This document shows positions 32,471 through 40,140 of a DNA stretch of 48,368 nucleotides, piece by piece. The translations under genes and the position numbers were made by a program. Source of the DNA: Spirochaetota bacterium (lineage in GTDB: Bacteria; Spirochaetota; UBA4802; UBA5550). A model generated the notes under the pieces. That model was not told the DNA's origin, searched no databases, and saw nothing but the letters and a program-made list of their open reading frames with translations. Where the stretch lies: assembly GCA_016929135.1 (NCBI GenBank), contig JAFGJK010000070.1, positions 1-48,368 on the forward strand. Reading direction: 5' to 3'. How positions within the stretch are numbered: the first letter of the stretch is position 1; every line of letters starts with the position of its first letter.

Positions 32471-34464
32471 ACATTCACCCCCTCGTTGCGTTCACGATAT
32501 CGGCGCCACACGTTTTCAAACCACGAATCCGGATCCGGCACAGGGCGCACCGGGACGAAGGTGCTGAAGAAGCGTCCCCCCGCATCCATTGACGTTTCCA
32601 CGATCACAGAGCCGAGCGACCGGTCCAGGGGCGCCTCCCTGATGCCGGTACACCGCTCCTCGCTGTCGATTATGAAGACATCCCCCTCGCGGGCCACCAG
32701 GAACGAGCCGCGGCCACCGTTGAGTCTCTGTAGCAGCGCCAGTGTGTTCTCCAGAAAGGCCCGCTCGGTCAGCAGGAGATCCTGCAGCTCCAGGAGCGGC
32801 ATGATCCCCTCCGGCGACGCCGCGCCGCAATCCCTCGACTCCTCCCACATCCGCCGGTTCTCCCCGAGGGCCCCCTCCAGCGCCGCCCTGTTCCTGATGA
32901 TGCCCATGGACCGGGACATGCGGCGCCGCACCCTTTCGGCGGCGTTGTCCGGAATCATTCTTCTGCCCGGTGAAAGGAGCGATGCCAGGAACCGATACTT
33001 CCGTCGCAGGCATTCGATGACGCTGTCCCTCTCCTCCTCACTGCGGGCTGTTATCTTTGGTCGTTCCGCGATGCATTCCGCAATGCGTATGCCCCCGACC
33101 TGCCCTGCGTTCAGGGCGCTCCCCCCGGGCCTCCTGACGCCATGGGTACCACAGCACTCCCCCACGGGGAAAAGGTTGCGTACGCCGGACTCCCACCAGA
33201 GGCTCCCCCTGATCCCCCCGTTCATGTGCTGGTGGCACAGTGCGGCCTCGATGGACCGCTCAGCCAGGTCGATCCCCCGATCCCGGTAGAACTCGTAGGC
33301 CGGCAGGTTCAGCGCCCTCAGGCGCGCCACCGGGGTCTCCTGCAGCGCACCGGAGCGGTCGAGATAGCCGCGCGGCAGCTCAGGGAATCCCTCCGAGCCG
33401 CAGGGCGCTCCCCTGAATGAGGGGTTGCGCCGGTAGTCAAGGTAGACCCTGCGCCCGCGTACCCGGGTCTCGTAGTACACCAGCAGGTCCACCCGGGAGG
33501 AACCGTAGTCACCGATCTTTTCGGCATCGAATGGCCACTGGTAGCCCTTCAGGAACTGCGCGGTGAGCATGAGGTCCGCCGAGGGGAAGGCGTCGCAGAG
33601 GAACTCCCGCTCGTCGCTCCCGCCGTGGCGGCAGGAGACATACCGCGGCAGCACCTGCTGGAAGCTGCCGGAGAGGTTCCAACGCACCGCCGTGGAGGCG
33701 ATGCCGAACTGGCACTCCGAGAGGTTCTGAAGAACGGCGCCCGCCCTGAGGGCCACGCCCAGCGAACCGGTCTGTGCCGAGGGATACACGCTGTCGTGGA
33801 AGAGCGAGGCCGGCCCGCCGGTGCCGAGGACCACGGCGCCGCATGCCACCGCCGTAATCCCGAGGGATGGCCCCGCCATCCCTCTTCTGTCGACGGCGAT
33901 GAGGCCGAGGGATTTCCTCCCCTCCCCGTTGCGTCGGGTGCACAGCTCGATGACCCTGGTGTGATCGAGTACCGGGATTCCCAGCGTAGCCGCCTCCCCG
34001 CGCAGCGCCTCGAACATTCGTCTCGAGGTCTCCGGTCCCGCCGAGATCCCCCTGCTCCTCAGGTCGTGGTCTGTCCGAAATCCCGGGTAGTTGCCGTAAC
34101 CGTCGTGCGGAAAGGGAACGCCCAGCTCCACCAGGTGGTAGAAGGCCCTGTCGGAGAGGGCCGATTCCACCAGGGCGACATCGCCGTGCATGCATCCGCC
34201 GTCGAAGAGCTCCCGCGCCATGGCGAAAGAGCTGTCGCCGGAATCGCCTGCCGGGTTGACCCGGTAATAAGTCTGCTTGTCCGAGCCGGCGTTAGCGGTG
34301 GTGCCGCCCCCCATGCGGTCGGTCACAATGATCACCCTCTCGATTCCCCGCCGGCGGCACTGGATCGCCGCGTTGAGAGCGGCGGCGCCGGACCCCACCA
34401 CCGCGACGTCCGCCATCACCAGCGGGAATCCGATCCCGTCGATTGTAACAGTCTCAGGTGCCAT
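32467..34464 (-). CDS. FAD-dependent oxidoreductase of the fumarate-reductase/L-aspartate-oxidase type
   Basis: This 665-residue flavoprotein has the N-terminal FAD motif VAVVGSGAAALNAAIQ (about residues 20-35), followed by MGGGTTANAGSDKQTYY, the region that contacts the flavin in succinate dehydrogenase flavoproteins. Late in the chain FPVGECCGTHGVRRPGGSALNAGQVGG (quoted in two parts: FPVGECCGTHGV and GGSALNAGQVGG) closes the FAD site. The C-terminal 170 residues are helical. It would transfer hydride to or from a carbon-carbon or hydroxyl bond; the substrate is unknown. ATG 34464 lies two bases after the SDR stop. The longer frame upstream reads through the SDR gene and is rejected. Confidence 0.85.
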   Translation of the reverse strand: MAPETVTIDGIGFPLVMADVAVVGSGAAALNAAIQCRRRGIERVIIVTDRMGGGTTANAGSDKQTYYRVNPAGDSGDSSFAMARELFDGGCMHGDVALVESALSDRAFYHLVELGVPFPHDGYGNYPGFRTDHDLRSRGISAGPETSRRMFEALRGEAATLGIPVLDHTRVIELCTRRNGEGRKSLGLIAVDRRGMAGPSLGITAVACGAVVLGTGGPASLFHDSVYPSAQTGSLGVALRAGAVLQNLSECQFGIASTAVRWNLSGSFQQVLPRYVSCRHGGSDEREFLCDAFPSADLMLTAQFLKGYQWPFDAEKIGDYGSSRVDLLVYYETRVRGRRVYLDYRRNPSFRGAPCGSEGFPELPRGYLDRSGALQETPVARLRALNLPAYEFYRDRGIDLAERSIEAALCHQHMNGGIRGSLWWESGVRNLFPVGECCGTHGVRRPGGSALNAGQVGGIRIAECIAERPKITARSEEERDSVIECLRRKYRFLASLLSPGRRMIPDNAAERVRRRMSRSMGIIRNRAALEGALGENRRMWEESRDCGAASPEGIMPLLELQDLLLTERAFLENTLALLQRLNGGRGSFLVAREGDVFIIDSEERCTGIREAPLDRSLGSVIVETSMDAGGRFFSTFVPVRPVPDPDSWFENVWRRYRERNEGVNV

Positions 34465-34466
34465 CT

Positions 34467-35249
34467 TCAGAGCCTTCTGATGTGGAATCCCCCGTCGATA
34501 TTGATCACCTCGCCGGTGCTGTAGGGGAAGGCGCCGGCGGCGATTGCGGCCACTGCCCCGGCCACGTCCTCCGGCTCCCCCCACCGCGGCAGGGGGAGCA
34601 GGCCTCCGGCGATCAGGGAATCGTATTTCTCCGCCACCGCGGCGGTCATGTCGGTCCGTACGATGCCCGGCCTGAGCTCGAACACGCCGATGTTCATCGC
34701 CGCAAGGCGGGCCGCGAAGAGCTGCGTCATCATTGACATGCCCGCCTTGGAGATGCAGTAATCCGCCCTGTCAATCGAAACGGTGTAAGCCGACAGCGAG
34801 GATATGTTGATCACGCAGGGGCGCCCCCTCCCCCTTTTCAGTAAGGGGACCAGGTCCCTGGTAAGCAGGAGCGGGGCGATGAGGTTCACCGCGAAGAGGC
34901 GCTCGATTTCGCGCCGCTCCAGCTCCAGGATGTCCTTCCTCCCGGAGGTGGTGATCCCGGCGTTGTTCACCAGGAGCTCCAGCGACCGGCCGGCCTCCGC
35001 CGCCGCGGCGACAACGGCCTCCCTGGTGGCATCATCGGCGATGTCCCCTCGGACGTAGCGGCAGGCGTCACCGAGCCCGGCGGCGCTCCGGATCTCTTCC
35101 ATGAGCCCCATCACCGAGGACTCCTCCCTCCTCCCGGTGATGATGACCGAATATCCCTCCCTCGCAAGCCGGAGCGCCACCGCCCTGCCGATCCCGGCGG
35201 TCGAACCGGTCACCACCGCCAGAGGATTGCAATTCCCGTCACTGTTCAT
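34467..35249 (-). CDS. Short-chain dehydrogenase/reductase
   Basis: This 260-residue classical SDR has TGSTAGIGRA (residues 15-24) for NAD(P) binding, NNAG (about residue 93) and the catalytic serine, tyrosine and lysine in ISSLSAY and ADYCISKAG (YxxxK). The C-terminal INIDGGF is typical of the 3-oxoacyl-reductase-like group. It would interconvert a hydroxyl and a keto group. In this operon a sugar or aglycone alcohol is more likely than a fatty acid. Its ATG overlaps the LacI-regulator stop by four bases and its stop is two bases from the next start. Confidence 0.92.
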   Translation of the reverse strand: MNSDGNCNPLAVVTGSTAGIGRAVALRLAREGYSVIITGRREESSVMGLMEEIRSAAGLGDACRYVRGDIADDATREAVVAAAAEAGRSLELLVNNAGITTSGRKDILELERREIERLFAVNLIAPLLLTRDLVPLLKRGRGRPCVINISSLSAYTVSIDRADYCISKAGMSMMTQLFAARLAAMNIGVFELRPGIVRTDMTAAVAEKYDSLIAGGLLPLPRWGEPEDVAGAVAAIAAGAFPYSTGEVINIDGGFHIRRL

Positions 35250-36247
35250 GCGCGCACCCCCCTCGTCGCAACCGTACCCCCCGTCAGAAGATCCCCCTCA
35301 ACCTCGCAGTGCAGAATGCGGCTGCTCCGGTTCACGATGTTGTCCTGGATCCACCGGGCAGCGAGGAAGGCCATCTCGAATGTGGAGAGGTTGATGGTGG
35401 TGACCGCGGGCCGGAAGAGCTTCCGCATGGGGCTGTTGTCGAAGCCGGTCACCGATATCCGCCCCGGAACCGGTGCCCCCAGGAGTTCCAGCTGCTGTAT
35501 CAGCCGTATGGCGAAATTATCGTTGAAGCACATCACCGCGTCGCACTGACGATCCAGGAAAAATCGGGCCGTCTCTGCCGTCACGAGGTCGACCCCCTCC
35601 ACCGAGAGGACGCGGTCCTCACCGAATCCGCCGGAATGCTCGATCTCGCCGATCATATACCCCCTGTGCCTGTCCCTGTCCACCGGGTGTCCCCTGTAGC
35701 CCAGGTAGCCGATCCTTCGATGACCGTCCTCCGCCAGGTGGCGGTGGAGCCGCACCATCCCCTTGACGTGGTTGCAGCTCACGTAGTTCTCCCCCTCCGG
35801 CGTGCGATTCAGAAAGACTCGCGGAATGCCGCGGGAGCGCAGCATCCCCCGCGCCCCTTCGCCGAGATCCCCGAACGCCAGTATTATCCCGTCGGTGAAA
35901 AAGGAACTGCCGCGGAGCTCCTCCTCCAGGCTCGGAAACGTCACCACCTCGATCGTCTTCTTCTCTTTAAAAACGTTGTTCATGGCATGAACGATGTCCG
36001 CCATCTCATAGAATGGATTGCCCCGTATCTCCTCCTCGCCGGGAATGGCCACGGTGAGGTGGACGCTGGCCCTGCCGGCCTGCCGCCTCCTCCTCTGGAG
36101 CGAGAAGTTGTGCTTTTTCGCCACGGCCATCACCCGCTCCCTGGTGACGGAGGAGATGCCCGGCTCGTTGTTCAGCACGCGCGAGACGGTGCTGGCCGAC
36201 ACCCCGCACTGCGCGGCGATGTCATCGAGGGTCTTCGGCGCTGCCAT
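35246..36247 (-). CDS. LacI-family transcriptional regulator
   Basis: This 333-residue repressor begins with a textbook LacI helix-turn-helix: KTLDDIAAQCGVSASTVSRV and LNNEPGISSVTRERV (residues 5-40). A periplasmic-binding-protein-like ligand domain follows (ISVTGFDNSPM and VTTINLSTFEMA near the end). ATG 36247 has AGAGGAGG just upstream; the much longer frame reads through the flavoprotein gene and is rejected. The start overlaps the upstream gene by 26 bases. The likely operator is the 16-bp palindrome at 37411-37426 in the operon promoter. Inducer: probably a sugar brought in by the operon's GPH carrier. Confidence 0.93.
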   Translation of the reverse strand: MAAPKTLDDIAAQCGVSASTVSRVLNNEPGISSVTRERVMAVAKKHNFSLQRRRRQAGRASVHLTVAIPGEEEIRGNPFYEMADIVHAMNNVFKEKKTIEVVTFPSLEEELRGSSFFTDGIILAFGDLGEGARGMLRSRGIPRVFLNRTPEGENYVSCNHVKGMVRLHRHLAEDGHRRIGYLGYRGHPVDRDRHRGYMIGEIEHSGGFGEDRVLSVEGVDLVTAETARFFLDRQCDAVMCFNDNFAIRLIQQLELLGAPVPGRISVTGFDNSPMRKLFRPAVTTINLSTFEMAFLAARWIQDNIVNRSSRILHCEVEGDLLTGGTVATRGVRA

Positions 36248-37376
36248 GGGGCCTCCTCTCCGGGTTGTACACGGTGCAGCGGACCGGCCGCTGCTCCCTG
36301 AGGAGCTTCGAGCAGCCGCCGCAGAGGGTGCAGAAGTCGATCGATTCCGGCGCGCCCGCGGCCTTCTGCGGAAAGAACGGGTCCGCCAGGCTCTGCCGTC
36401 CGAATCCGGCGAGGTCGGCATAGCCCCTGCCGATGTTCTCCTCCGCCAGGGCTGTGGCGTCCCTCCTCCCGGCGCTGTAGGCCGACCCGATGACGGCGAC
36501 GCCGGGGAACGCCGCCTTCACGGTCTTTGCGTACCTGAAGTGGTCCAGCAGGAGGAGCGACGACCTCGCCTCGGGCCTGGTGAGCATGGGCGTCATCACC
36601 GGGATCCCGGCGGAGACGTTGAAGAAATCAGCCCCCGCCGCGGCGAGGAGCCGGAGCATCCCAATCATGTCCTCCAGGTCCTCGACGATCTCATCGCCGG
36701 CCGGCGTCCCGCAGCCGCCGCGGATCCCCTCGAAGAGGGAGATCCTGGACCCGACGATCATCCCGGGAAACCGGGATTTCAACTCTGCGATGATCGTGGC
36801 GAGGAAACGGGCCCTCCCCTCGCTGTTGCCGCCGAATCCGTCTTCTCTGGTGTTGGAGGGCCGCAGGAATTCCGCCCCCAGGTAGCCGTGGCATGCCTTG
36901 ATATCCACCCCGTCGGCCCCCGCCTGGTGTGCCAGGGCGGCGGCTTCAAGGAAGTCCCCCCTGACGGCTTCGATCTGCGTCACCGTGGCTACGGGGACAT
37001 CGTCGAGATCGTCCCTGACGATCTTAATCCTCTTCAACGGATCGCAGTTGTTTCTTCCGGGATGGTTCAGCTGAACGATCAGGGGAGCGGAGGGATTGAT
37101 TTCACGGAACGAGGCGACGAGCCCCTTGAAGCTCTCCAGGGTATCCCGGGTGAGCATCAGGCCGCTCTGCCGTGCCAGGGCGTCACCGCTCACCGCCACC
37201 GCCTCGGTGAAAACGAGCCCCCATCCGCCGCAGGCCAGCTGGCGGTACCGCTCCCGCACCGCCTCCCCGGCCCTCCCCCCCGTATCGGCCGAGTTCAGCT
37301 CCATGGCCTGGGCCGCCAGGCGGTTCCGGCAGGTCCGTCCACGCAGATCATAGGGGGTGTACAGTATTCGTGGCAT
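36222..37376 (-). CDS. NADH:flavin oxidoreductase (old-yellow-enzyme barrel) with C-terminal Fe-S motif
   Basis: This 384-residue FMN barrel shows the family pattern: RNRLAAQAMELNSAD near the start, PLIVQLNHPGR (about residue 97), GADGVDIKACHGYLGAEFL (about 154-172) and the phosphate-binding GSAYSAG with DLAGFGRQSLADP. It ends with CTLCGGCSKLLREQRPVRC, the cysteine set that binds a [4Fe-4S] cluster in 2,4-dienoyl-CoA reductase-like enzymes. The FAD/NAD domains that follow in those larger enzymes are absent. It should reduce an activated double bond. ATG 37376 matches the family N-terminus; ATG 37400 is possible. First gene of the eight-gene operon. Confidence 0.88.
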   Translation of the reverse strand: MPRILYTPYDLRGRTCRNRLAAQAMELNSADTGGRAGEAVRERYRQLACGGWGLVFTEAVAVSGDALARQSGLMLTRDTLESFKGLVASFREINPSAPLIVQLNHPGRNNCDPLKRIKIVRDDLDDVPVATVTQIEAVRGDFLEAAALAHQAGADGVDIKACHGYLGAEFLRPSNTREDGFGGNSEGRARFLATIIAELKSRFPGMIVGSRISLFEGIRGGCGTPAGDEIVEDLEDMIGMLRLLAAAGADFFNVSAGIPVMTPMLTRPEARSSLLLLDHFRYAKTVKAAFPGVAVIGSAYSAGRRDATALAEENIGRGYADLAGFGRQSLADPFFPQKAAGAPESIDFCTLCGGCSKLLREQRPVRCTVYNPERRPHGSAEDPR

Positions 37377-37402
37377 GCTCCGCGGTTTCTCCTCTCTCAT
37401 GC

Positions 37403-37432
37403 TATATAGTTTATTGCATGCAATAATTGCAA
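37403..37432 (-). promoter_or_regulatory. Operon promoter with the palindrome in its spacer
   Basis: On the minus strand TTGCAA (37427-37432) is followed after 18 bases by TATATA (37403-37408). Each element matches consensus at four of six positions. The 16-bp palindrome exactly fills most of the spacer, so a bound repressor would exclude RNA polymerase. Confidence 0.5.
37411..37426 (-). promoter_or_regulatory. Perfect 16-bp palindrome, probable LacI-family operator
   Basis: TTATTGCATGCAATAA is perfectly self-complementary over 16 bases. LacI-family repressors bind palindromes of this length, and the operon's second gene encodes one. I saw no second full copy in the window. Confidence 0.75.
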
Positions 37433-37576
37433 CTACTTTTTTTTATAATCTCCACGACGGATTAACTCAGGTTGAGCCCTGTGAGGATATCTGTTCGTTC
37501 ACGGCCGCGGGGAGAAGAGGTGAATGGCCGAACACGGGGTTCCTGCGGTCGGCCCCATGGTTACGGCAGGGGACAG

Positions 37577-38200
37577 CTACTCCGTCCCCATATCGCCGCG
37601 CCGGGGGAGCGAGAGTTTCAGGCGCAGCGAGACGAGCCGAATCGCCACTATGACGGCGATGGATGCCACGGTGGCTGCGGCATCGCCAGCCCCCGCCATA
37701 TCCAGGAGAAGGTACACGATCCCACCGGCGATGCAGGCCGTGGCATAGATCTCCTTTCGGAGCACCAGCGGCACCTCGCCGCACAGCATGTCGCGGATGA
37801 TCCCCCCGGCCACGGCGGTGGCGACCCCCATGAGCACCGCGAACACCGGCGCCAGCTGATACGCCAGGCCCTTCTTCAGGCCGATCAGGGTAAAGACGCC
37901 GATCCCCAGGGCATCGAAGAGCATCAGCAGGCCGTTGATTCTCGCGATCCTCCGGGCGAAGCAGAAGGTGAGCACCGCGCCGGCCGATGCGGCCACGAAG
38001 TAATTGATATCCCTGAACCAGAAGACCGGGGTGTCCCCCAGGAGAAGGTCCCGCACCGTCCCCCCGCCCACGGCGGTCACGAAGCCGACGATTATAATGC
38101 CGAAGAGATCCAGTCGCTTCCGCACCCCGAGGATGGATCCGGTGAGGGAGAAGACGAAGGTTCCGATGATGTCGAGGATATAGATCAGGCTGATTTCCAT
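37577..38200 (-). CDS. TRIC-family (YicG/UPF0126-type) membrane protein
   Basis: This 207-residue protein has seven hydrophobic segments built as an internal repeat, each half with a glycine-arginine-aspartate motif: VGGGTVRDLLLGDTP (about residues 43-57) and AGGIIRDMLCGEVP (about 129-142). Prokaryotic TRIC proteins form trimeric cation channels, mainly for potassium; physiological roles in bacteria are poorly known. The C-terminus is short and basic. It is transcribed toward the flavoprotein operon promoter region but is separated from it by about 150 bases, and appears to be a single-gene unit. Its ribosome-binding site is weak. Confidence 0.9.
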   Translation of the reverse strand: MEISLIYILDIIGTFVFSLTGSILGVRKRLDLFGIIIVGFVTAVGGGTVRDLLLGDTPVFWFRDINYFVAASAGAVLTFCFARRIARINGLLMLFDALGIGVFTLIGLKKGLAYQLAPVFAVLMGVATAVAGGIIRDMLCGEVPLVLRKEIYATACIAGGIVYLLLDMAGAGDAAATVASIAVIVAIRLVSLRLKLSLPRRGDMGTE

Positions 38201-38445
38201 TTCATTGAACCCCGCAGTGGGCGATCAGACGCGCCAGATTGGACCAGGGAAAGCACATGACCGGGGGTTCGGCAAGCGCAAAGCGGCGGAGTGAGCAATA
38301 AAAGATCAAGAATTCGCCGGATGACGCGGGAACCCTTCCGAATGTGGTTATAATTTAGCTGTATTATTTATTGTTCTATTAAATTTAAATTGGAATATTA
38401 AGAATATTAATTTATAATTTTTCTATTTTCCAAATTTTATTTAGA
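38201..38445 (+). other. AT-rich intergenic region with a tandem 9-bp repeat
   Basis: No gene. From about 38340 the DNA is strongly AT-rich. GAATATTAA occurs twice in direct tandem (38393-38410), 36 bases before the -35 of the next promoter, where an activator or UP-element-like contact could lie. Confidence 0.4.
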
Positions 38446-38474
38446 TTGACAGCTATTTTTCCGAATTTTATTAT
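38446..38474 (+). promoter_or_regulatory. Promoter of the TetR / acyl-CoA operon
   Basis: TTGACA (38446-38451), a 17-base spacer and TATTAT (38469-38474), the strongest promoter match in the window. Separated arms ATTATG (38470-38475) and CATAAT (38492-38497) flank the expected start site and could form part of an operator. Confidence 0.75.
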
Positions 38475-38534
38475 GATTTTCACAACATATCCATAATGCA
38501 ACTAGAACATTTATAAGGAGTGCCACGGCATATC

Positions 38535-39239
38535 ATGACGGTAAGAGATAAAAAGGACAGCAGAAGAAACGAGATCATCGACGCCGCACTGCAGGTATTC
38601 TCGCGAAAGGACTACCAGGATGCCACCATATCGGAGATCACGAAGCTCGCCGGCATCTCCGAGGCAACGCTCTACGAGTATTTTGAAGGGAAGGAAGACC
38701 TCCTCTTCGCCATACCGGGGAAGATAACCGACGAATCCATTGAGTTCGTCCAGCAGATCCTCCCCTTCATCCGCGGCGTCGAGGGGAAGATCAGGGCACT
38801 GGTGCAGAAATACCTCACGGTCTGCCAGGAAAATCCCGAATACACATCCCTGGTGATGCTGCAGCTGAAGACCAACATCAAGTTCCGGTCCACCGAGGCC
38901 TTTGAGATTATCCGGAAGGGGGCCCGCATCCTGCTGAACTGCATCAAGGAGGGGATCAGGGACGGCACGCTGAGAAGCGATACGGACCCGTACCTGACCC
39001 GGGCGATGATTCTGGGTACCATCGAGCATATATGCACCCGCTGGAGGCTCATGGGGGGGCCTGCCGATGTGAGCTCCTATACCGACCGCATCGTCGATTC
39101 GGTACTCCACGGCACCATGGCCCTCAGGGATGATCGGGACATCTCCATGCATATACGGTTCGGCGATGAGAAGGAGATAACCCTTCGGCGCGACGATGGA
39201 AACACCGCGGGGAACGACTCGGGAGATCACAAGCCCTGA
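38535..39239 (+). CDS. TetR/AcrR-family regulator of the acyl-CoA operon
   Basis: This 234-residue regulator has an N-terminal helix-turn-helix RRNEIIDAALQVFSRKDYQD, then TISEITKLAGISEATLYEYF and GKEDLLFAIP. It resembles the FadR-type TetR regulators of fatty-acid degradation genes, which release DNA on binding acyl-CoA, and it heads an operon with a crotonase, an acyl-CoA ligase and an acyl-CoA dehydrogenase. The start is uncertain: the AAGGAG at 38515-38520 lies 14 bases before ATG 38535, and an in-frame GTG at 38520 overlaps it. Confidence 0.9.
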   Translation: MTVRDKKDSRRNEIIDAALQVFSRKDYQDATISEITKLAGISEATLYEYFEGKEDLLFAIPGKITDESIEFVQQILPFIRGVEGKIRALVQKYLTVCQENPEYTSLVMLQLKTNIKFRSTEAFEIIRKGARILLNCIKEGIRDGTLRSDTDPYLTRAMILGTIEHICTRWRLMGGPADVSSYTDRIVDSVLHGTMALRDDRDISMHIRFGDEKEITLRRDDGNTAGNDSGDHKP

Positions 39240-39299
39240 TCGACCCGGCTCATGACATATAGCCGGGGCAGCGGCCACTACAGGTACGAGGTAGACGCG

Positions 39300-40088
39300 A
39301 TGAAAGAAGACACCCCCCCACTGGAGGCTCTGGACTATGAGATACCCGAGAAGGGGATCGGGGTCCTGTCACTCAACAGACCGACGAAGTACAATGCCGT
39401 GAACCTGAGGATGCTGGAGGAACTGGAGCGCTTCTGGGCCCGCCAGAAAAACGAACCGGATTCGAATGTGCTCATTCTCAGGGGAAACGGTGAAAAGGGA
39501 TTCTGCGGGGGCCTGGATCTGACCTCCCTTGCCGAGGCCTCCCCCACCATAACCGCGGACCTGTTCTACCGCTTCCAGGCGCGCCTCAGCAGGGTCCTCC
39601 TGGCGATGCGGCAGGCACCGCAGCCGATCATCTGCGCCGTTCACGGTGCGGCCACCGGCCTCGGGCTGAGCTTCACCCTTGCCTCGGACGTGAGAATCAT
39701 CACAACGGACGCCCGTTTTTCCGCGGCGTACATCAACGTGGGATTTGGCGGCGCGGATATGGGGTGCAGCTACTTCCTCCCGAGGATCATAGGCGCGGGC
39801 AGGGCATACGAATTCATGCTCACCGGCGGGTTCATGACGGCGGAAGAGGCCATGAATCTGGGCATGGCGAGCCGCATGGTGGGCAGGGAGAAGCTCCTCG
39901 ATACAGCCATGGCAGTTGCGAAAACGATGAACTCGAAGAATCCCATGGGACTGAAGATGACCAAGGAGGCCATCAACGTCAACCTGGATGCGGGGGGCCT
40001 GGAACAGGCGCTTCAGGTGGAGGACAGGAACCAGACGCTCCTCTTCGCCCGGGGGATGCTGAATGCGCGTCAGCAGGGGAGCGGATAG
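39300..40088 (+). CDS. Enoyl-CoA hydratase/isomerase (crotonase) family protein
   Basis: This 262-residue protein shows the crotonase pattern: LSLNRPTKYNAVNLRM (about residues 22-37), GNGEKGFCGGLDL for the first oxyanion-hole strand, and PIICAVHGAATGLGLSFTLASD for the second. The two glutamates that catalyse hydration in classic enoyl-CoA hydratases appear to be replaced (GLGLS for GGGCE, INVGFGGADMG for PEIxLGxxPGAGG), while an aspartate is present in GGADMGCSYFLPRIIG. This pattern fits isomerase or other crotonase reactions better than hydration. ATG 39300 follows GAGGTA. The ligase gene starts 52 bases downstream. Confidence 0.88.
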   Translation: MKEDTPPLEALDYEIPEKGIGVLSLNRPTKYNAVNLRMLEELERFWARQKNEPDSNVLILRGNGEKGFCGGLDLTSLAEASPTITADLFYRFQARLSRVLLAMRQAPQPIICAVHGAATGLGLSFTLASDVRIITTDARFSAAYINVGFGGADMGCSYFLPRIIGAGRAYEFMLTGGFMTAEEAMNLGMASRMVGREKLLDTAMAVAKTMNSKNPMGLKMTKEAINVNLDAGGLEQALQVEDRNQTLLFARGMLNARQQGSG

Positions 40089-40140
40089 GCACTGTCATCC
40101 GATCCCGTGACATAAAAAAAACGAAGTGTGGGGGAACACC

